From Ohtaekwangia sp036568665 (GTDB taxonomy: Bacteria; Bacteroidota; Bacteroidia; Cytophagales; Cyclobacteriaceae), in NCBI RefSeq assembly GCF_036568665.1, contig NZ_DATCSD010000313.1, positions 1 through 64,000 on the forward strand: DNA of 64,000 bases. The letters are read 5' to 3'. The position numbers and the translations under genes are program-made. The notes below the pieces were generated by a model. It made no database searches. It was not told the origin of the DNA and saw nothing but the letters and a program-made list of their open reading frames with translations. Shown piece after piece: positions 1 through 8,646 of the stretch. The stretch's first letter is position 1. Every line of letters starts with the position of its first letter.

Positions 1-371
1 TTAAAGGCAAACTGCTCTTCCATTTTAAAAAGCTCCGAGCTCGAAATGGGTATCATACTCCCCATCAATATAGCCAGGGGACTTTTATTGTAGAGTAAAC
101 TGGAAGTAAGATCGGTCGTAATTTTCAGTTCCGACTTCTCCAGGTATTCGATATAGTCTTTCGAAACAGCGTGATGCTGCAACGCATCGATCCAGCCTTC
201 GTACTGATCAAAGTATATACGTATACGCAGCCACTTGTTGTCTTTGGAGCGATCAATTACTTCATAATGATCTCCAAACAGAAGCTGTGTTGTCTGCTCC
301 GCTTTATCGGACGGCTCTGCACGTACCGATAGTACACTGAGGCGACAAACACCATAGTCTAAATTCTCCAT
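1..371 (-). CDS. NlpC/P60 family cell-wall hydrolase, N-terminal SH3 part (3' end outside window)
   Basis: Reading leftward from the ATG at 371, an open frame of 123 codons runs off the window edge. The first ~75 residues look like the bacterial SH3 domain that precedes NlpC/P60 peptidases in Bacteroidota: MENLDYGVCRLSVLSVRAEP, then a TQLLFGDHYEVID stretch and a YEGWID end. Proteins of this family cleave peptide stems of peptidoglycan. The catalytic Cys-His domain is beyond the edge, so activity cannot be checked. It lies 14 bp downstream of smpB and is probably the last visible gene of the tsaD-thioesterase-smpB cluster. The family call rests on the SH3 region only. Confidence 0.75.
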   Translation of the reverse strand, partial: MENLDYGVCRLSVLSVRAEPSDKAEQTTQLLFGDHYEVIDRSKDNKWLRIRIYFDQYEGWIDALQHHAVSKDYIEYLEKSELKITTDLTSSLLYNKSPLAILMGSMIPISSSELFKMEEQFAF

Positions 372-385
372 TATGAAATTCCGGT

Positions 386-847
386 TTATGTTAGCTTAAT
401 GCGGCTCAGCTCTCGCTTCGCATCACGTTCGCGAATACTGTCGCGCTTATCATGAAGTTTTTTACCACGGCCCAAAGCGATCTCCAGCTTTGCCAGACCA
501 CGGTCGTTAATGAACAAACGCGTAGGCACCAGCGTTAGTCCTTTCTCCTCTACTTTTCCTTCCAGCTTTTTAATCTCCGAGCGTTTCAACAGCAACTTTC
601 TCTCGCGGGTAGCATCGTGATTATAGTGTGTGCCCTGTGCATACGGTGTTATGTTTATACCTTTTACAAACATCTCGCCATTGCTCAGGTAGCAGTAGCC
701 ATCCTGCAGATTTACTTTACCCTCGCGGATAGATTTAATTTCTGTGCCCGTCAGTACCATGCCTGCTACATACTTATCCAACAGCTCATATTGAAAGCTG
801 GCCTGGCGGTTTTTGATATTGATATTATCTGAAAAACGTTGTTTCAT
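386..847 (-). CDS. smpB: SsrA-binding protein SmpB
   Basis: This 153-residue protein has the usual SmpB length. It shows the hallmark N-terminal segment (KYVAGMVLTGTEIKSIREGK), the GYCYLSNGE and YAQGTHYNHD motifs of the OB fold, and a basic C-terminal tail (GKKLHDKRDSIRERDAKREL) that becomes helical in the ribosomal A site. SmpB binds tmRNA and delivers it to stalled ribosomes for trans-translation. The gene lies between a thioesterase gene (37 bp upstream) and the NlpC/P60 gene (14 bp downstream) on the same strand. The tmRNA gene itself is not in the window. Confidence 0.97.
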   Translation of the reverse strand: MKQRFSDNINIKNRQASFQYELLDKYVAGMVLTGTEIKSIREGKVNLQDGYCYLSNGEMFVKGINITPYAQGTHYNHDATRERKLLLKRSEIKKLEGKVEEKGLTLVPTRLFINDRGLAKLEIALGRGKKLHDKRDSIRERDAKRELSRIKLT

Positions 848-884
848 GTTCTATACTGTAGAAGCGCCTGTAAATATTTTTATA

Positions 885-1271
885 CTATACGCTCCTGGTT
901 AATATTCTTTCGAGTTTCTCTTTCTTTAAAATTTTCTGCCCTGTACTTCCTGTCGCTATCAAGCGGTCGCCTGCTGTGGCCTCGCATGTGCAGATCAGTT
1001 CATGGCCATTCAACTGGCTGATCCTGGCCGTGAAGATAATCTCTTCTCCGATAAAGGCCGGACTTTTATGATCGATGCTGAGGTGCGTTCCTATACCTTC
1101 TTCATCTTCATCTTTCATCTCCAGCACAAACAACCGTGTTGACCATTCTATCTCCCGCGCCAGCACATACGTTGAACATACCGGGTGTACTGTTTCTCCA
1201 TGAAACGCTGCTACATCTTCCGGCTTTACCGTATAGTGGTATTGCTTTATGGAAGATGAAGGTTGTTTCAT
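885..1271 (-). CDS. Hotdog-fold thioesterase family protein
   Basis: The 128-residue product fits a single hotdog domain of the FlK-like/thioesterase type. The visible blocks are EIEWSTRLFVLEM (long central helix, start of the domain), EEGIGTHLSIDHKSPAFIGE (second and third strands) and a late ATGSTGQKIL strand. This subgroup probably hydrolyses acyl-CoA thioesters in the cytosol; the substrate cannot be read from the sequence. It is 37 bp upstream of smpB on the same strand and ~80 bp downstream of tsaD, so co-transcription is plausible. The spacer to tsaD is a low-complexity repeat island. Confidence 0.8.
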   Translation of the reverse strand: MKQPSSSIKQYHYTVKPEDVAAFHGETVHPVCSTYVLAREIEWSTRLFVLEMKDEDEEGIGTHLSIDHKSPAFIGEEIIFTARISQLNGHELICTCEATAGDRLIATGSTGQKILKKEKLERILTRSV

Positions 1272-1276
1272 TCGAG

Positions 1277-1339
1277 AGGTTTGAAGTTCAGGTTCAAGGT
1301 TTCAGGTTTATAGTTCAAGGTTGAAGTTCAGGGTTGAAA
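1277..1339. repeat. Degenerate short-word repeat island (TTCAAGGTT/GAAGTTCAGG)
   Basis: About 60 bp between the thioesterase and tsaD genes consist of imperfect copies of GTTCAAGG, GAAGTTCAGG and TTTCAGG in tandem. No hairpin with a T-tract is evident. It resembles the other word-repeat islands at 8601, 18073, 19602 and 55882, although the word differs at each site. Confidence 0.7.
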
Positions 1340-1352
1340 TATATAGTTTTCC

Positions 1353-2357
1353 TTATACGGGCATGCGGGCCAGGGGTGTTACATCCAGCGGGCAGAACTC
1401 GCTTCTCAGGTATTTATAGTGTGCTGCCATGGCAATCATACCAGCATTGTCCGTACAATATTCAAAGGCCGGTATAAATATATTCCATCCTTGCTTCTCT
1501 CCCATCGCTTTCAACTCATTCCGTAATCCGCTGTTGGCAGAAACACCGCCTGCTATAGCAATGTTCCGGATACCGGTTTGTTCGCTGGCCTGTCGTACAC
1601 GCGTGAGCAGCATCTGTACCAGGTGATGTTGCAGGCTTGCACAAATATCGTTTATATTCTCCTCTACAAAGTTGGGATTCTTTACTTTTTGATCTCTCAA
1701 AAAATACAAGAACGCAGTCTTGATGCCACTAAAAGAAAAGTCGAGCCCAGGCATAACCGTCTCTGAAAATTTATAGGCCTTCGGATTCCCCAGCTTGGCA
1801 TACTTGTCTATCAGTGGCCCACCGGGATAAGGCAGTCCCATAATCTTGGCGGCTTTATCAAACGCTTCTCCCACAGCATCATCATGTGTCTGGCCGATCA
1901 CGTGCATATCCAGATGATCTTTCACCACCACAATCTGTGTATGTCCTCCGCTCACCGTCAGGCAAAGAAACGGAAAGGATGGTTTCGGGTCGTCTATAAA
2001 ATGTGCCAGCACGTGGGCTTGCATGTGGTTTACCTCTATCAATGGAATGTTCAATGCCATCGCTAAACCTTTGGCAAACGATACACCCACCAGTAATGCA
2101 CCCATCAGTCCGGGCCCACGTGTGAACGCTATGGCATCGAGTTCTGTTTTGTGTACGCCCGACTTTTCCATGGCTTCGTTTACTACCGCTACTATGTTTT
2201 GCTGGTGAGCACGCGATGCCAGTTCAGGCACCACACCTCCGTATTTTTGGTGCACTGCCTGTGAGGCGATAATATTATTAAGTACCTTGCCGTTTCGTAT
2301 AACGGAGGCAGATGTTTCATCGCACGAAGATTCAATGGCAAGGATAACGGGACGCAT
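1353..2357 (-). CDS. tsaD: tRNA N6-adenosine threonylcarbamoyltransferase TsaD
   Basis: The 334-residue protein is a full-length TsaD (Kae1/Qri7 family) of the ASKHA fold. It starts with the phosphate-1 motif ILAIESSCDET and carries the metal-binding pair H111/H115 in NHMQAHVLAH, the FTRGPGLMGALLVG block, LTVSGGHTQI, and the late IAIAGGVSANSGLR and CTDNAGMIA motifs. With TsaB/TsaE it transfers threonylcarbamoyl to A37 of ANN-decoding tRNAs. The start codon lies only 11 bp from the tamB start on the opposite strand, so its promoter must lie within tamB coding sequence. A good -7 element is seen there at 2386-2393. Confidence 0.97.
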   Translation of the reverse strand: MRPVILAIESSCDETSASVIRNGKVLNNIIASQAVHQKYGGVVPELASRAHQQNIVAVVNEAMEKSGVHKTELDAIAFTRGPGLMGALLVGVSFAKGLAMALNIPLIEVNHMQAHVLAHFIDDPKPSFPFLCLTVSGGHTQIVVVKDHLDMHVIGQTHDDAVGEAFDKAAKIMGLPYPGGPLIDKYAKLGNPKAYKFSETVMPGLDFSFSGIKTAFLYFLRDQKVKNPNFVEENINDICASLQHHLVQMLLTRVRQASEQTGIRNIAIAGGVSANSGLRNELKAMGEKQGWNIFIPAFEYCTDNAGMIAMAAHYKYLRSEFCPLDVTPLARMPV

Positions 2358-2368
2358 GTGTTGATAGA

Positions 2369-5300
2369 ATGAACCGGCAAGTTATCAAAAATAAAATTCG
2401 AAAAATACTGGCTTACCTTTTTGCGAGCACAGTCTTCCTGCTTATCTCAGGATTTCTGGTATTGCAGATGCCGCCCGTACAGAACTGGCTTGCCTCACGC
2501 TTTCTGAAAGATTTTACCAAAGTAGTTGGCTTCCGCTCTACGGTAAAGGGTTTTCGTATGCTCTGGTTCGATCGACTCGAACTCACCGGGGTAAATATCT
2601 ATGACCTGGAAGGCAACCGGATGATCGGTGCCAAAGAGATCATGATCAACTTCAAGTTGTCGCAGCTTATACAGGGCCGCGACATCAACATCGATGGTAT
2701 TTATGTAGACAGTGCGCATGTATACCTTACCAAGATTCACGAGAGCGATACTTCCCGAAATCTGAACATCAATGTATTCATCGATCGGATCAACGAAGGT
2801 TATTCTTCCGGATCGGGTGGTACCGGCAAAGCTCCACGCATTAATATAGGGGAAGCCTTTCTCAATCAAAGTCAGTTTACCTATATCAACCAGGACCGCG
2901 ACTCTATTCATAACGGTTTCGACTATAATCACTTCTCACTGGCTGTAGACGAAGGTCACCTGAACAGCTTTGTGGTGCTGGGCGATACCACGGAGTTCCA
3001 GGTAAGTACACTGATCGCGCAAGACCTCAAGACTAAATTTACGGTTAAGCAACTGTCAACGTTCTTTCGCATTTCGCAGTTAGGCATGGAGTTTACAGGA
3101 CTCAACGCACAGGCTGGTGAAAGCACTATATCAGATACGATCATCTTCCGCTACAATGCTCAACGAGACCTCAATGATTTTGTTGATAAGGTAAAGATCC
3201 ATGCGAATCTGACGAACACGATCATCGATCCGAAAGATCTCGACCTGTTTGCTCCGGGTGTGCATCGTATCACACAGCCCCTCAAACTCAGCGGTATATT
3301 TAATGGCCGCGTAGATAAATTCAAGCTCAGTAAAATGCAGCTCGGTATAGGCAACACAAGTTTGAATGGTTCGCTGGATATGGAAGGGTTGCCCAACTTT
3401 AATGAAACGTTCATTAACCTGAACATGAACAATTCGAAGTTCGATCCGCGCGACCTCGCCTTTCTTTTCAACGATCGTACACTCGACAGGCTTCGTCCAT
3501 TAGGTATACTTAATATGCACGGGCAGTTTCTGGGTTACCCGACTGACTTTGTTGCCAATGGTACATTCTCGGGCAAGCTGGGTATTATACGTTCGGATAT
3601 AAACCTGAAAGTAAATGAAGAGAACATCGACTACTCGGTATATAAAGGAAAGATATCACTGTCGTCCTTTGATCTCGGCACCTACCTGAACGATACTGCG
3701 TTTTACCAACGCGTAACGCTTGACGGGCAAGTGAGCGGTAAAGGACTGACACAGCGCACTGCCGACTTCCTGTTGAATGGCAAGATCAGTTCGATCGGTA
3801 TAAAAGGATATAACTATACCAACATTACTACCGATGCGCGTTTTGCTACCGGCTTGTTCCGCGGATTGGTAAAGATCAATGACCCGAATCTTGAATTGAC
3901 GGTGCGCGGTTCGATGGACTTGCGTGACGAACGAAACGAGATACGTTTTCAGGCACAGCTTGATACGGCATACCTGCATCGCCTGAAGTTATCGAAAGAT
4001 AGTCTCTTCATTCACGCTATAGCGGAAGCCGACTTTCAGGGATTAACGCTCGACTCACTCAAAGGTACTGCTCACCTGCGTGACCTTGTAGTACTCTATA
4101 AGGACAAGTGGCTTTCATTAAACGATGTGCAGGTTGACGCCCAGCGCGACCGTGGTAACAGGCTTTTCAAAGTACAATCTACTCTCGTTGATCTGGAAGC
4201 ACGCGGTAATTATTATTACTCCGATATATCTTCGGATGTACAGTTACTGATAAAGGAAATCCTCCTCAACATCCGAAACGACAAGCATGAGATTGCTGAG
4301 TATTATAGTCAGAAAGCACGCAGACCGAAAACATACGAAGCGCGCATCTCGGTTGATCTGAAAAATATTACACCCATTGCCGAACTGTTCAATGCGGATG
4401 TACACTTATCGCCCAACACAAGGTTCGATGGTAAATTTACCAGCGGCCGCACTACGATCTTTAATATATACTCACAGTTCGATTCGCTGAAGTATGAAGG
4501 AAAAACCTTTGTGAAATCGGCTGTAGAACTTACCGTATCTAAAATTACTGATAGCACGAGCGTACTCTCCATGCTCACGATCAATTCGGATAAACAACTG
4601 CTGAGTAAAAATCTGCAGACAAAGAATTTACTCGCAGAAGCTATCTGGAACAGAAACCATATTGATTTCTCGCTGGATGCTGATCATGACGGCCAATCAA
4701 ACTATATACGCCTGCAGGGAGATGTTGATTTTCAGAAAGACAGTACGGTAATATCAATGCATCCATCGGAACTGCAACTGCTGGAACGCAAGTGGCACTT
4801 TAGCGATAACAACTATATATCGGTGCGCGGCAGTGACTGGGGATTTTCAAATCTTGCACTGATGAACGATCAGCAGTCGATTAAAGTAGATGGTATGATA
4901 TCGCAAGACCCATCGAAGATTATTACCCTTACCATCGACAATCTCGAGCTGTCGCTCTTTAATGTACTGACGAATAAAAAAATAAAAGGCATTACCGATG
5001 CCGATATCAACATGAGTAACTACTACAAGAAGCCGGTTATTCAAAACGACATCAGCATTCGGGAGTTTACGGTGGATGATTTCCTGGTGGGCGACATCAT
5101 GGGTAAAAATCATTGGGATACGCTGGATCACAAGCTCGACATAAATATGTATGTAGACCGGATGGGAACTCGCATTGTTAACCTCACAGGCGATTACAAT
5201 CCTTCGCGTGCAGACAGTCCGTTGAACATTACAGCTAACCTGGATAAAGCCGAGCTAAAGATTGTGCAGCCATTCCTTGAAGAATTTTTCACGCACATCG

Positions 5301-6970
5301 ATGGTACTGTTTCCGGAGCGTTCAGCATTACCGGTCAACTGAATGAACCCGAGATTCGTGGCGAAGGTAAAGTGGCTGACGGGCAGATCATGATCAACTA
5401 CCTGAAAACGCTATATCGCTTTACCGGCATCATTGGCCTCACGCCTACTTCTATATTCTTTAAGGACATTGAGCTTACCGATATACTTCGCAACAAAGGA
5501 AAGTTAAACGGTGCTATCACACATCGCAACTTCTATAGCATGGGTATAAACATGAAAGCGGAGTTTAAAAATTTCCAGGTACTTAACACAGCCATGAAAG
5601 ATAACAGTCTCTTCTACGGGCAGGCGTATGCCACGGGCGATGTAAGCTTCACCGGTCCGCTCAGCAACCTGGAGATTTCATCCAACGTCCGCACAGAAAA
5701 AAATACGCATATATATATACCGCTCAGCGGTTCATCTTCTGTTGATAAAAAAGAGTTTATCACCTTCGTCAATTTCAAGGATACAACCTTTACCAAAACC
5801 GTAAATCATCCGGTTACCAAAAAAGTTAATATTACCGGTTTATCATTCAACCTCAACCTCGATGTAACACCTGATGCCTATTGCGAGATCATCTTCGATA
5901 TGAAGTCGGGCGACATCATTCGTGGTCGCGGTGTAGGAGATCTTCGTCTGCAGCTCGATACAAAAGGAGAGTTCAATATGTTTGGTCCGTTCGAGTTCAC
6001 CGAAGGGTTCTACAACTTTACACTATACGATATCATCAACAAAGAATTTATTATCAAGAAAGGAAGTCGCATTACCTGGTATGGCGATCCATACAAAGCC
6101 ACGGTAGATATAGACGCAACCTATAATCAGTTAGCATCATTCGCCCCGCTGGTAGCGATGAACGATCCTTCTATAAAACTTTCGGAAGCACCACAATTAC
6201 AACGCCGTTACCCGGTAATGGTATTACTCTCGCTCGATGGACCAATGCTGGCACCCGAGATAAATTTTGATATAGTAGCAAAAGACCTTCCGAAGAACGT
6301 AACCTCTAACTCCGGCCAGGTATATAATCTCGACCTGTTGTTTACCGCCTTCAAGAATAAACTGGATGAACAGGAATTGAAGCGACAGGTATTCAGTCTC
6401 ATTGTACTGCGCAAGTTCTCTCCGGCCGAAGCGTTGAGCACCAGCGGGTCCGTTGTAAACAGTCTCAGCGAATTATTCTCCAATCAACTCAGCCACTGGA
6501 TGAGCCAGGTGGATGAAGACCTCGTGGTAGATGTAGATATAGGGTCTATGGATGCCGAGAGCTTTAATACATTTCAGTTGCGTATGTCCTATACATTCCT
6601 CAACGGTCGCTTGCGCGTAACCGGTGATGGAACCTATAATAATATGAACTCCGCCACGAGCAACGCCACGCAACAGAACCCTTCGAGTCTTGCAGGTGAC
6701 TGGACGGTTGACTATATGTTAACGGCCGATGGCAAGCTGCGGGTAAAGATGTATAGTCGCACCAACGTAAACCCTATACTTAGCTCGGTTAATAACCAGA
6801 CGGCTATGACTACGGGGGCGAGTCTCATTCACACACAAAGCTTCAATGAGATACGCGACCTCTGGGTATCGGAACGGAAGAAACGCAAGAAGCAGCAACA
6901 ATCCGAAGAACAGAAACCCGATGCTAACAAAGATGCAATCAAGGAAGAAGAAGGCGATGGTACGGAGTAA
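2369..6970 (+). CDS. Translocation/assembly module TamB domain protein
   Basis: This 1533-residue AsmA/TamB-type protein has one N-terminal membrane anchor (about residues 12-33). A very long region of repeating beta strands follows (for example SGIFNGRVDKFKL, LNGSLDMEGLPNF). The C-terminal TamB (DUF490) domain spans about residues 1150-1480 and includes GPFEFTEGFYNFTLYD and the late VDVDIGSMD segment. TamB-like proteins span the periplasm as a lipid-transfer groove or assist outer-membrane protein assembly. In Bacteroidota they usually occur without a neighbouring TamA, as here. The C-terminus is highly charged (KKRKKQQQSEEQKPD). The gene overlaps the DUF2279 gene downstream by 14 bp, implying translational coupling. 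Confidence 0.9.
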   Translation: MNRQVIKNKIRKILAYLFASTVFLLISGFLVLQMPPVQNWLASRFLKDFTKVVGFRSTVKGFRMLWFDRLELTGVNIYDLEGNRMIGAKEIMINFKLSQLIQGRDINIDGIYVDSAHVYLTKIHESDTSRNLNINVFIDRINEGYSSGSGGTGKAPRINIGEAFLNQSQFTYINQDRDSIHNGFDYNHFSLAVDEGHLNSFVVLGDTTEFQVSTLIAQDLKTKFTVKQLSTFFRISQLGMEFTGLNAQAGESTISDTIIFRYNAQRDLNDFVDKVKIHANLTNTIIDPKDLDLFAPGVHRITQPLKLSGIFNGRVDKFKLSKMQLGIGNTSLNGSLDMEGLPNFNETFINLNMNNSKFDPRDLAFLFNDRTLDRLRPLGILNMHGQFLGYPTDFVANGTFSGKLGIIRSDINLKVNEENIDYSVYKGKISLSSFDLGTYLNDTAFYQRVTLDGQVSGKGLTQRTADFLLNGKISSIGIKGYNYTNITTDARFATGLFRGLVKINDPNLELTVRGSMDLRDERNEIRFQAQLDTAYLHRLKLSKDSLFIHAIAEADFQGLTLDSLKGTAHLRDLVVLYKDKWLSLNDVQVDAQRDRGNRLFKVQSTLVDLEARGNYYYSDISSDVQLLIKEILLNIRNDKHEIAEYYSQKARRPKTYEARISVDLKNITPIAELFNADVHLSPNTRFDGKFTSGRTTIFNIYSQFDSLKYEGKTFVKSAVELTVSKITDSTSVLSMLTINSDKQLLSKNLQTKNLLAEAIWNRNHIDFSLDADHDGQSNYIRLQGDVDFQKDSTVISMHPSELQLLERKWHFSDNNYISVRGSDWGFSNLALMNDQQSIKVDGMISQDPSKIITLTIDNLELSLFNVLTNKKIKGITDADINMSNYYKKPVIQNDISIREFTVDDFLVGDIMGKNHWDTLDHKLDINMYVDRMGTRIVNLTGDYNPSRADSPLNITANLDKAELKIVQPFLEEFFTHIDGTVSGAFSITGQLNEPEIRGEGKVADGQIMINYLKTLYRFTGIIGLTPTSIFFKDIELTDILRNKGKLNGAITHRNFYSMGINMKAEFKNFQVLNTAMKDNSLFYGQAYATGDVSFTGPLSNLEISSNVRTEKNTHIYIPLSGSSSVDKKEFITFVNFKDTTFTKTVNHPVTKKVNITGLSFNLNLDVTPDAYCEIIFDMKSGDIIRGRGVGDLRLQLDTKGEFNMFGPFEFTEGFYNFTLYDIINKEFIIKKGSRITWYGDPYKATVDIDATYNQLASFAPLVAMNDPSIKLSEAPQLQRRYPVMVLLSLDGPMLAPEINFDIVAKDLPKNVTSNSGQVYNLDLLFTAFKNKLDEQELKRQVFSLIVLRKFSPAEALSTSGSVVNSLSELFSNQLSHWMSQVDEDLVVDVDIGSMDAESFNTFQLRMSYTFLNGRLRVTGDGTYNNMNSATSNATQQNPSSLAGDWTVDYMLTADGKLRVKMYSRTNVNPILSSVNNQTAMTTGASLIHTQSFNEIRDLWVSERKKRKKQQQSEEQKPDANKDAIKEEEGDGTE
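2386..2393 (-). promoter_or_regulatory. Candidate Bacteroidota -7 element for tsaD, inside tamB
   Basis: On the minus strand this reads TATTTTTG, an exact match to the Bacteroidota housekeeping -7 consensus TAnnTTTG, 28 nt upstream of the tsaD ATG. No clear TTG -33 element is visible at the expected spacing. The site overlaps codons 6-9 of tamB. Confidence 0.4.
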
Positions 6971-7832
6971 ATGGATCGCGATCTTTTTGTTAGCTCCTTC
7001 CCTGTTGTTGGCGCAATCTGATTCTATACCGGCCGTTAACAAAAAACGACTGCGTGCCTTTACCATTACTTCTATTGCGGGCTATAGCGCAGCATTAACA
7101 GGTTTAAATTATCTCTGGTATAAAGATTCAAACCGCGAATCGTTTCACTTCTTTAACGATAACGCAGAGTGGAAACAAGTAGACAAGATTGGTCATTTTT
7201 ACTCAGCATTTTACCTGAGCTATGGTACATCGCGCGGTTTGCAGTGGAGCCGTATGCCGGCACGCAAGGCCGATCTTATAGGAGCGCTCGCAGGCTTTGC
7301 TGTATTGGTACCCGTAGAGATCTTCGATGGATTCTCGGATGAATACGGTGCCTCTACAGGCGATCTTATTGCTGATGCTGCGGGAGCTGCCTTCTATCTC
7401 GGACAAACGCGACTATGGAATGAAGTACGTATATACCCGAAGTTCTCCTTTCATCGCACAGGCTATGCGCCACAGCGTCCGGATCTTTTAGGCGAAGGAT
7501 TATCGGGCGAGATACTCAAAGACTATAACGGCCAAACGTATTGGTTCTCGGCAGATATGGATAAGTTTATGCGCTTTCCGAAATGGCTGAATATAGCCGT
7601 GGGCTATGGTGCGCAAGGTATGCTATATGCCCGCGATAATCAGAATATAGCAGCCGGCTATGCGCCACCTTATCGACAATATTACCTGGCGCTCGACTTC
7701 GATCTCTCGGCTATCAAGACCCGCTCGAAGGTTGTGAAGACACTCATCTTTATTGCCAACATGGTAAAGTTACCGGCCCCCACAGTGGAGTTCTCATCGC
7801 ATGGTACGCGGTTCCACGCCTTTTATTTTTAA
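6957..7832 (+). CDS. DUF2279 (YfiM-like) predicted envelope protein
   Basis: The ATG at 6957 was chosen because it is followed at once by a clean signal peptide (MVRSKWIAIFLLAPSLLLAQ). Upstream in-frame starts would add 37 basic residues that are a shadow of tamB. The mature part contains the DUF2279 signature: HFYSAFYLSYGTSRG, then GFAVLVPVEIFDGFSDEYG and STGDLIADAAGAAFYLGQ, a hydrophobic helical-hairpin-like segment. Family members are predicted periplasmic or membrane proteins of unknown function. The gene overlaps tamB by 14 bp, which suggests an envelope-biogenesis role. About 291 residues. Confidence 0.82.
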   Translation: MVRSKWIAIFLLAPSLLLAQSDSIPAVNKKRLRAFTITSIAGYSAALTGLNYLWYKDSNRESFHFFNDNAEWKQVDKIGHFYSAFYLSYGTSRGLQWSRMPARKADLIGALAGFAVLVPVEIFDGFSDEYGASTGDLIADAAGAAFYLGQTRLWNEVRIYPKFSFHRTGYAPQRPDLLGEGLSGEILKDYNGQTYWFSADMDKFMRFPKWLNIAVGYGAQGMLYARDNQNIAAGYAPPYRQYYLALDFDLSAIKTRSKVVKTLIFIANMVKLPAPTVEFSSHGTRFHAFYF

Positions 7833-7939
7833 CGGCTCTGCCTGCTTCCAGGCGCTGTTACCAAATGATTTACAGTTGTTTGATTCTAAATGCGCCAACT
7901 ATTTTCTAACTTCCGGTATTAACCCTAATCTCACTGTTT

Positions 7940-8353
7940 ATGGTAGCAACATTACCCGGCATTATGTATTATGTTGAGCAATACGCTGAACATATTGGAG
8001 GCCAGTACACCGACTATGATCACACCCGTTCTGTGATCGTTGTACCGTTAAATTCCAGTCGCTTTCAAACTGTATTGGCAAGTGTACAGATCAGTCCTGT
8101 CTCCGGTCGTGAGCAGGCGCTCTTCACATCGAAAGTATGTGAGTTCTCTCCATCCCTTGATCTGAAGGCATTGCTTGAACGAAATGCAAGCTTTGATTAC
8201 AGCAAATTTATTCTCGAAGACGGCTATCTGAAAGTGGAATCTTCCTGCCTCGCAGAAACTGTATCGGAAGAACAGGTTCGCGAAATGATCCAGGAAGTAG
8301 CACAACTGGCAGATCACTATGAGATGAAGCTCACGGGCAAAGACATTCATTAG
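7940..8353 (+). CDS. Small cytosolic protein of unknown function
   Basis: The frame of 137 codons has no signal peptide or membrane segment. It alternates short beta-like stretches (RSVIVVPL, FQTVLASVQI, YLKVESSCL) with a C-terminal helix (EEQVREMIQEVAQLADHYE). That order and size recall the YbjN / type III chaperone-like fold, but this is a weak structural impression without a sequence signature. It stands alone 107 bp after the DUF2279 gene and ends just before a strong bidirectional terminator. Confidence 0.65.
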   Translation: MVATLPGIMYYVEQYAEHIGGQYTDYDHTRSVIVVPLNSSRFQTVLASVQISPVSGREQALFTSKVCEFSPSLDLKALLERNASFDYSKFILEDGYLKVESSCLAETVSEEQVREMIQEVAQLADHYEMKLTGKDIH

Positions 8354-8368
8354 TCGTTGGCCGTGAAT

Positions 8369-8538
8369 CGTTATCCGTTAATGGTTACTCGTTAAGAGTG
8401 GATCGTTATACGTCTGAAGAATACGCTGTAAAAAAGAAACCTCGAAGTTATTTGCTTCGAGGTTTCTTTTTTGTGCTATACTATATATCTGCTTCTGTTA
8501 ACGACTCACGGATAACGAATAACCATTAACGGATAACA
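8369..8538. repeat. Long inverted repeat flanking a terminator
   Basis: The left arm 8369-8394 (CGTTATCCGTTAATGG...) is the near-perfect reverse complement of the right arm 8513-8538 (...CCATTAACGGATAAC), with 24 of 26 positions pairing. The arms enclose the hairpin terminator at 8431-8471, so the whole element could fold as one cruciform of about 170 nt. Built from the words GTTATCCGTTA / TAACGGATAAC, it belongs to the same family as the copies at 8601 and 15138. Confidence 0.75.
8431..8472. terminator. Bidirectional intrinsic terminator
   Basis: A 17-bp perfect stem (AAAAAGAAACCTCGAAG at 8431-8447 with its complement at 8455-8471) has a 7-nt loop and is T-rich on both strands. It separates the rightward 7940 gene from the leftward giant gene ending at 8647. 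Confidence 0.92.
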
Positions 8539-8600
8539 GAAAACCGAATATCGAACAAGGAACACCGATCAACGAATAATGAAGTATAAATGCCGCCTTC

Positions 8601-8636
8601 TAACGAATAACCGTTAACTGATAACGATTAACGATA
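8601..8636. repeat. Third copy of the TAACGAATAAC/GATAACG word repeat
   Basis: TAACGAATAACCGTTAACTG followed by ATAACGATTAACG repeats the same words as the right arm of the 8369-8538 element. It lies a few bases before the stop codon of the giant gene. Confidence 0.6.
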
Positions 8637-8646
8637 ACTAAATCCG

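Noticed and set aside
6846..6956. Upstream start for the DUF2279 gene
   Set aside because: The 37 extra residues are a shadow of tamB and would bury the signal peptide.
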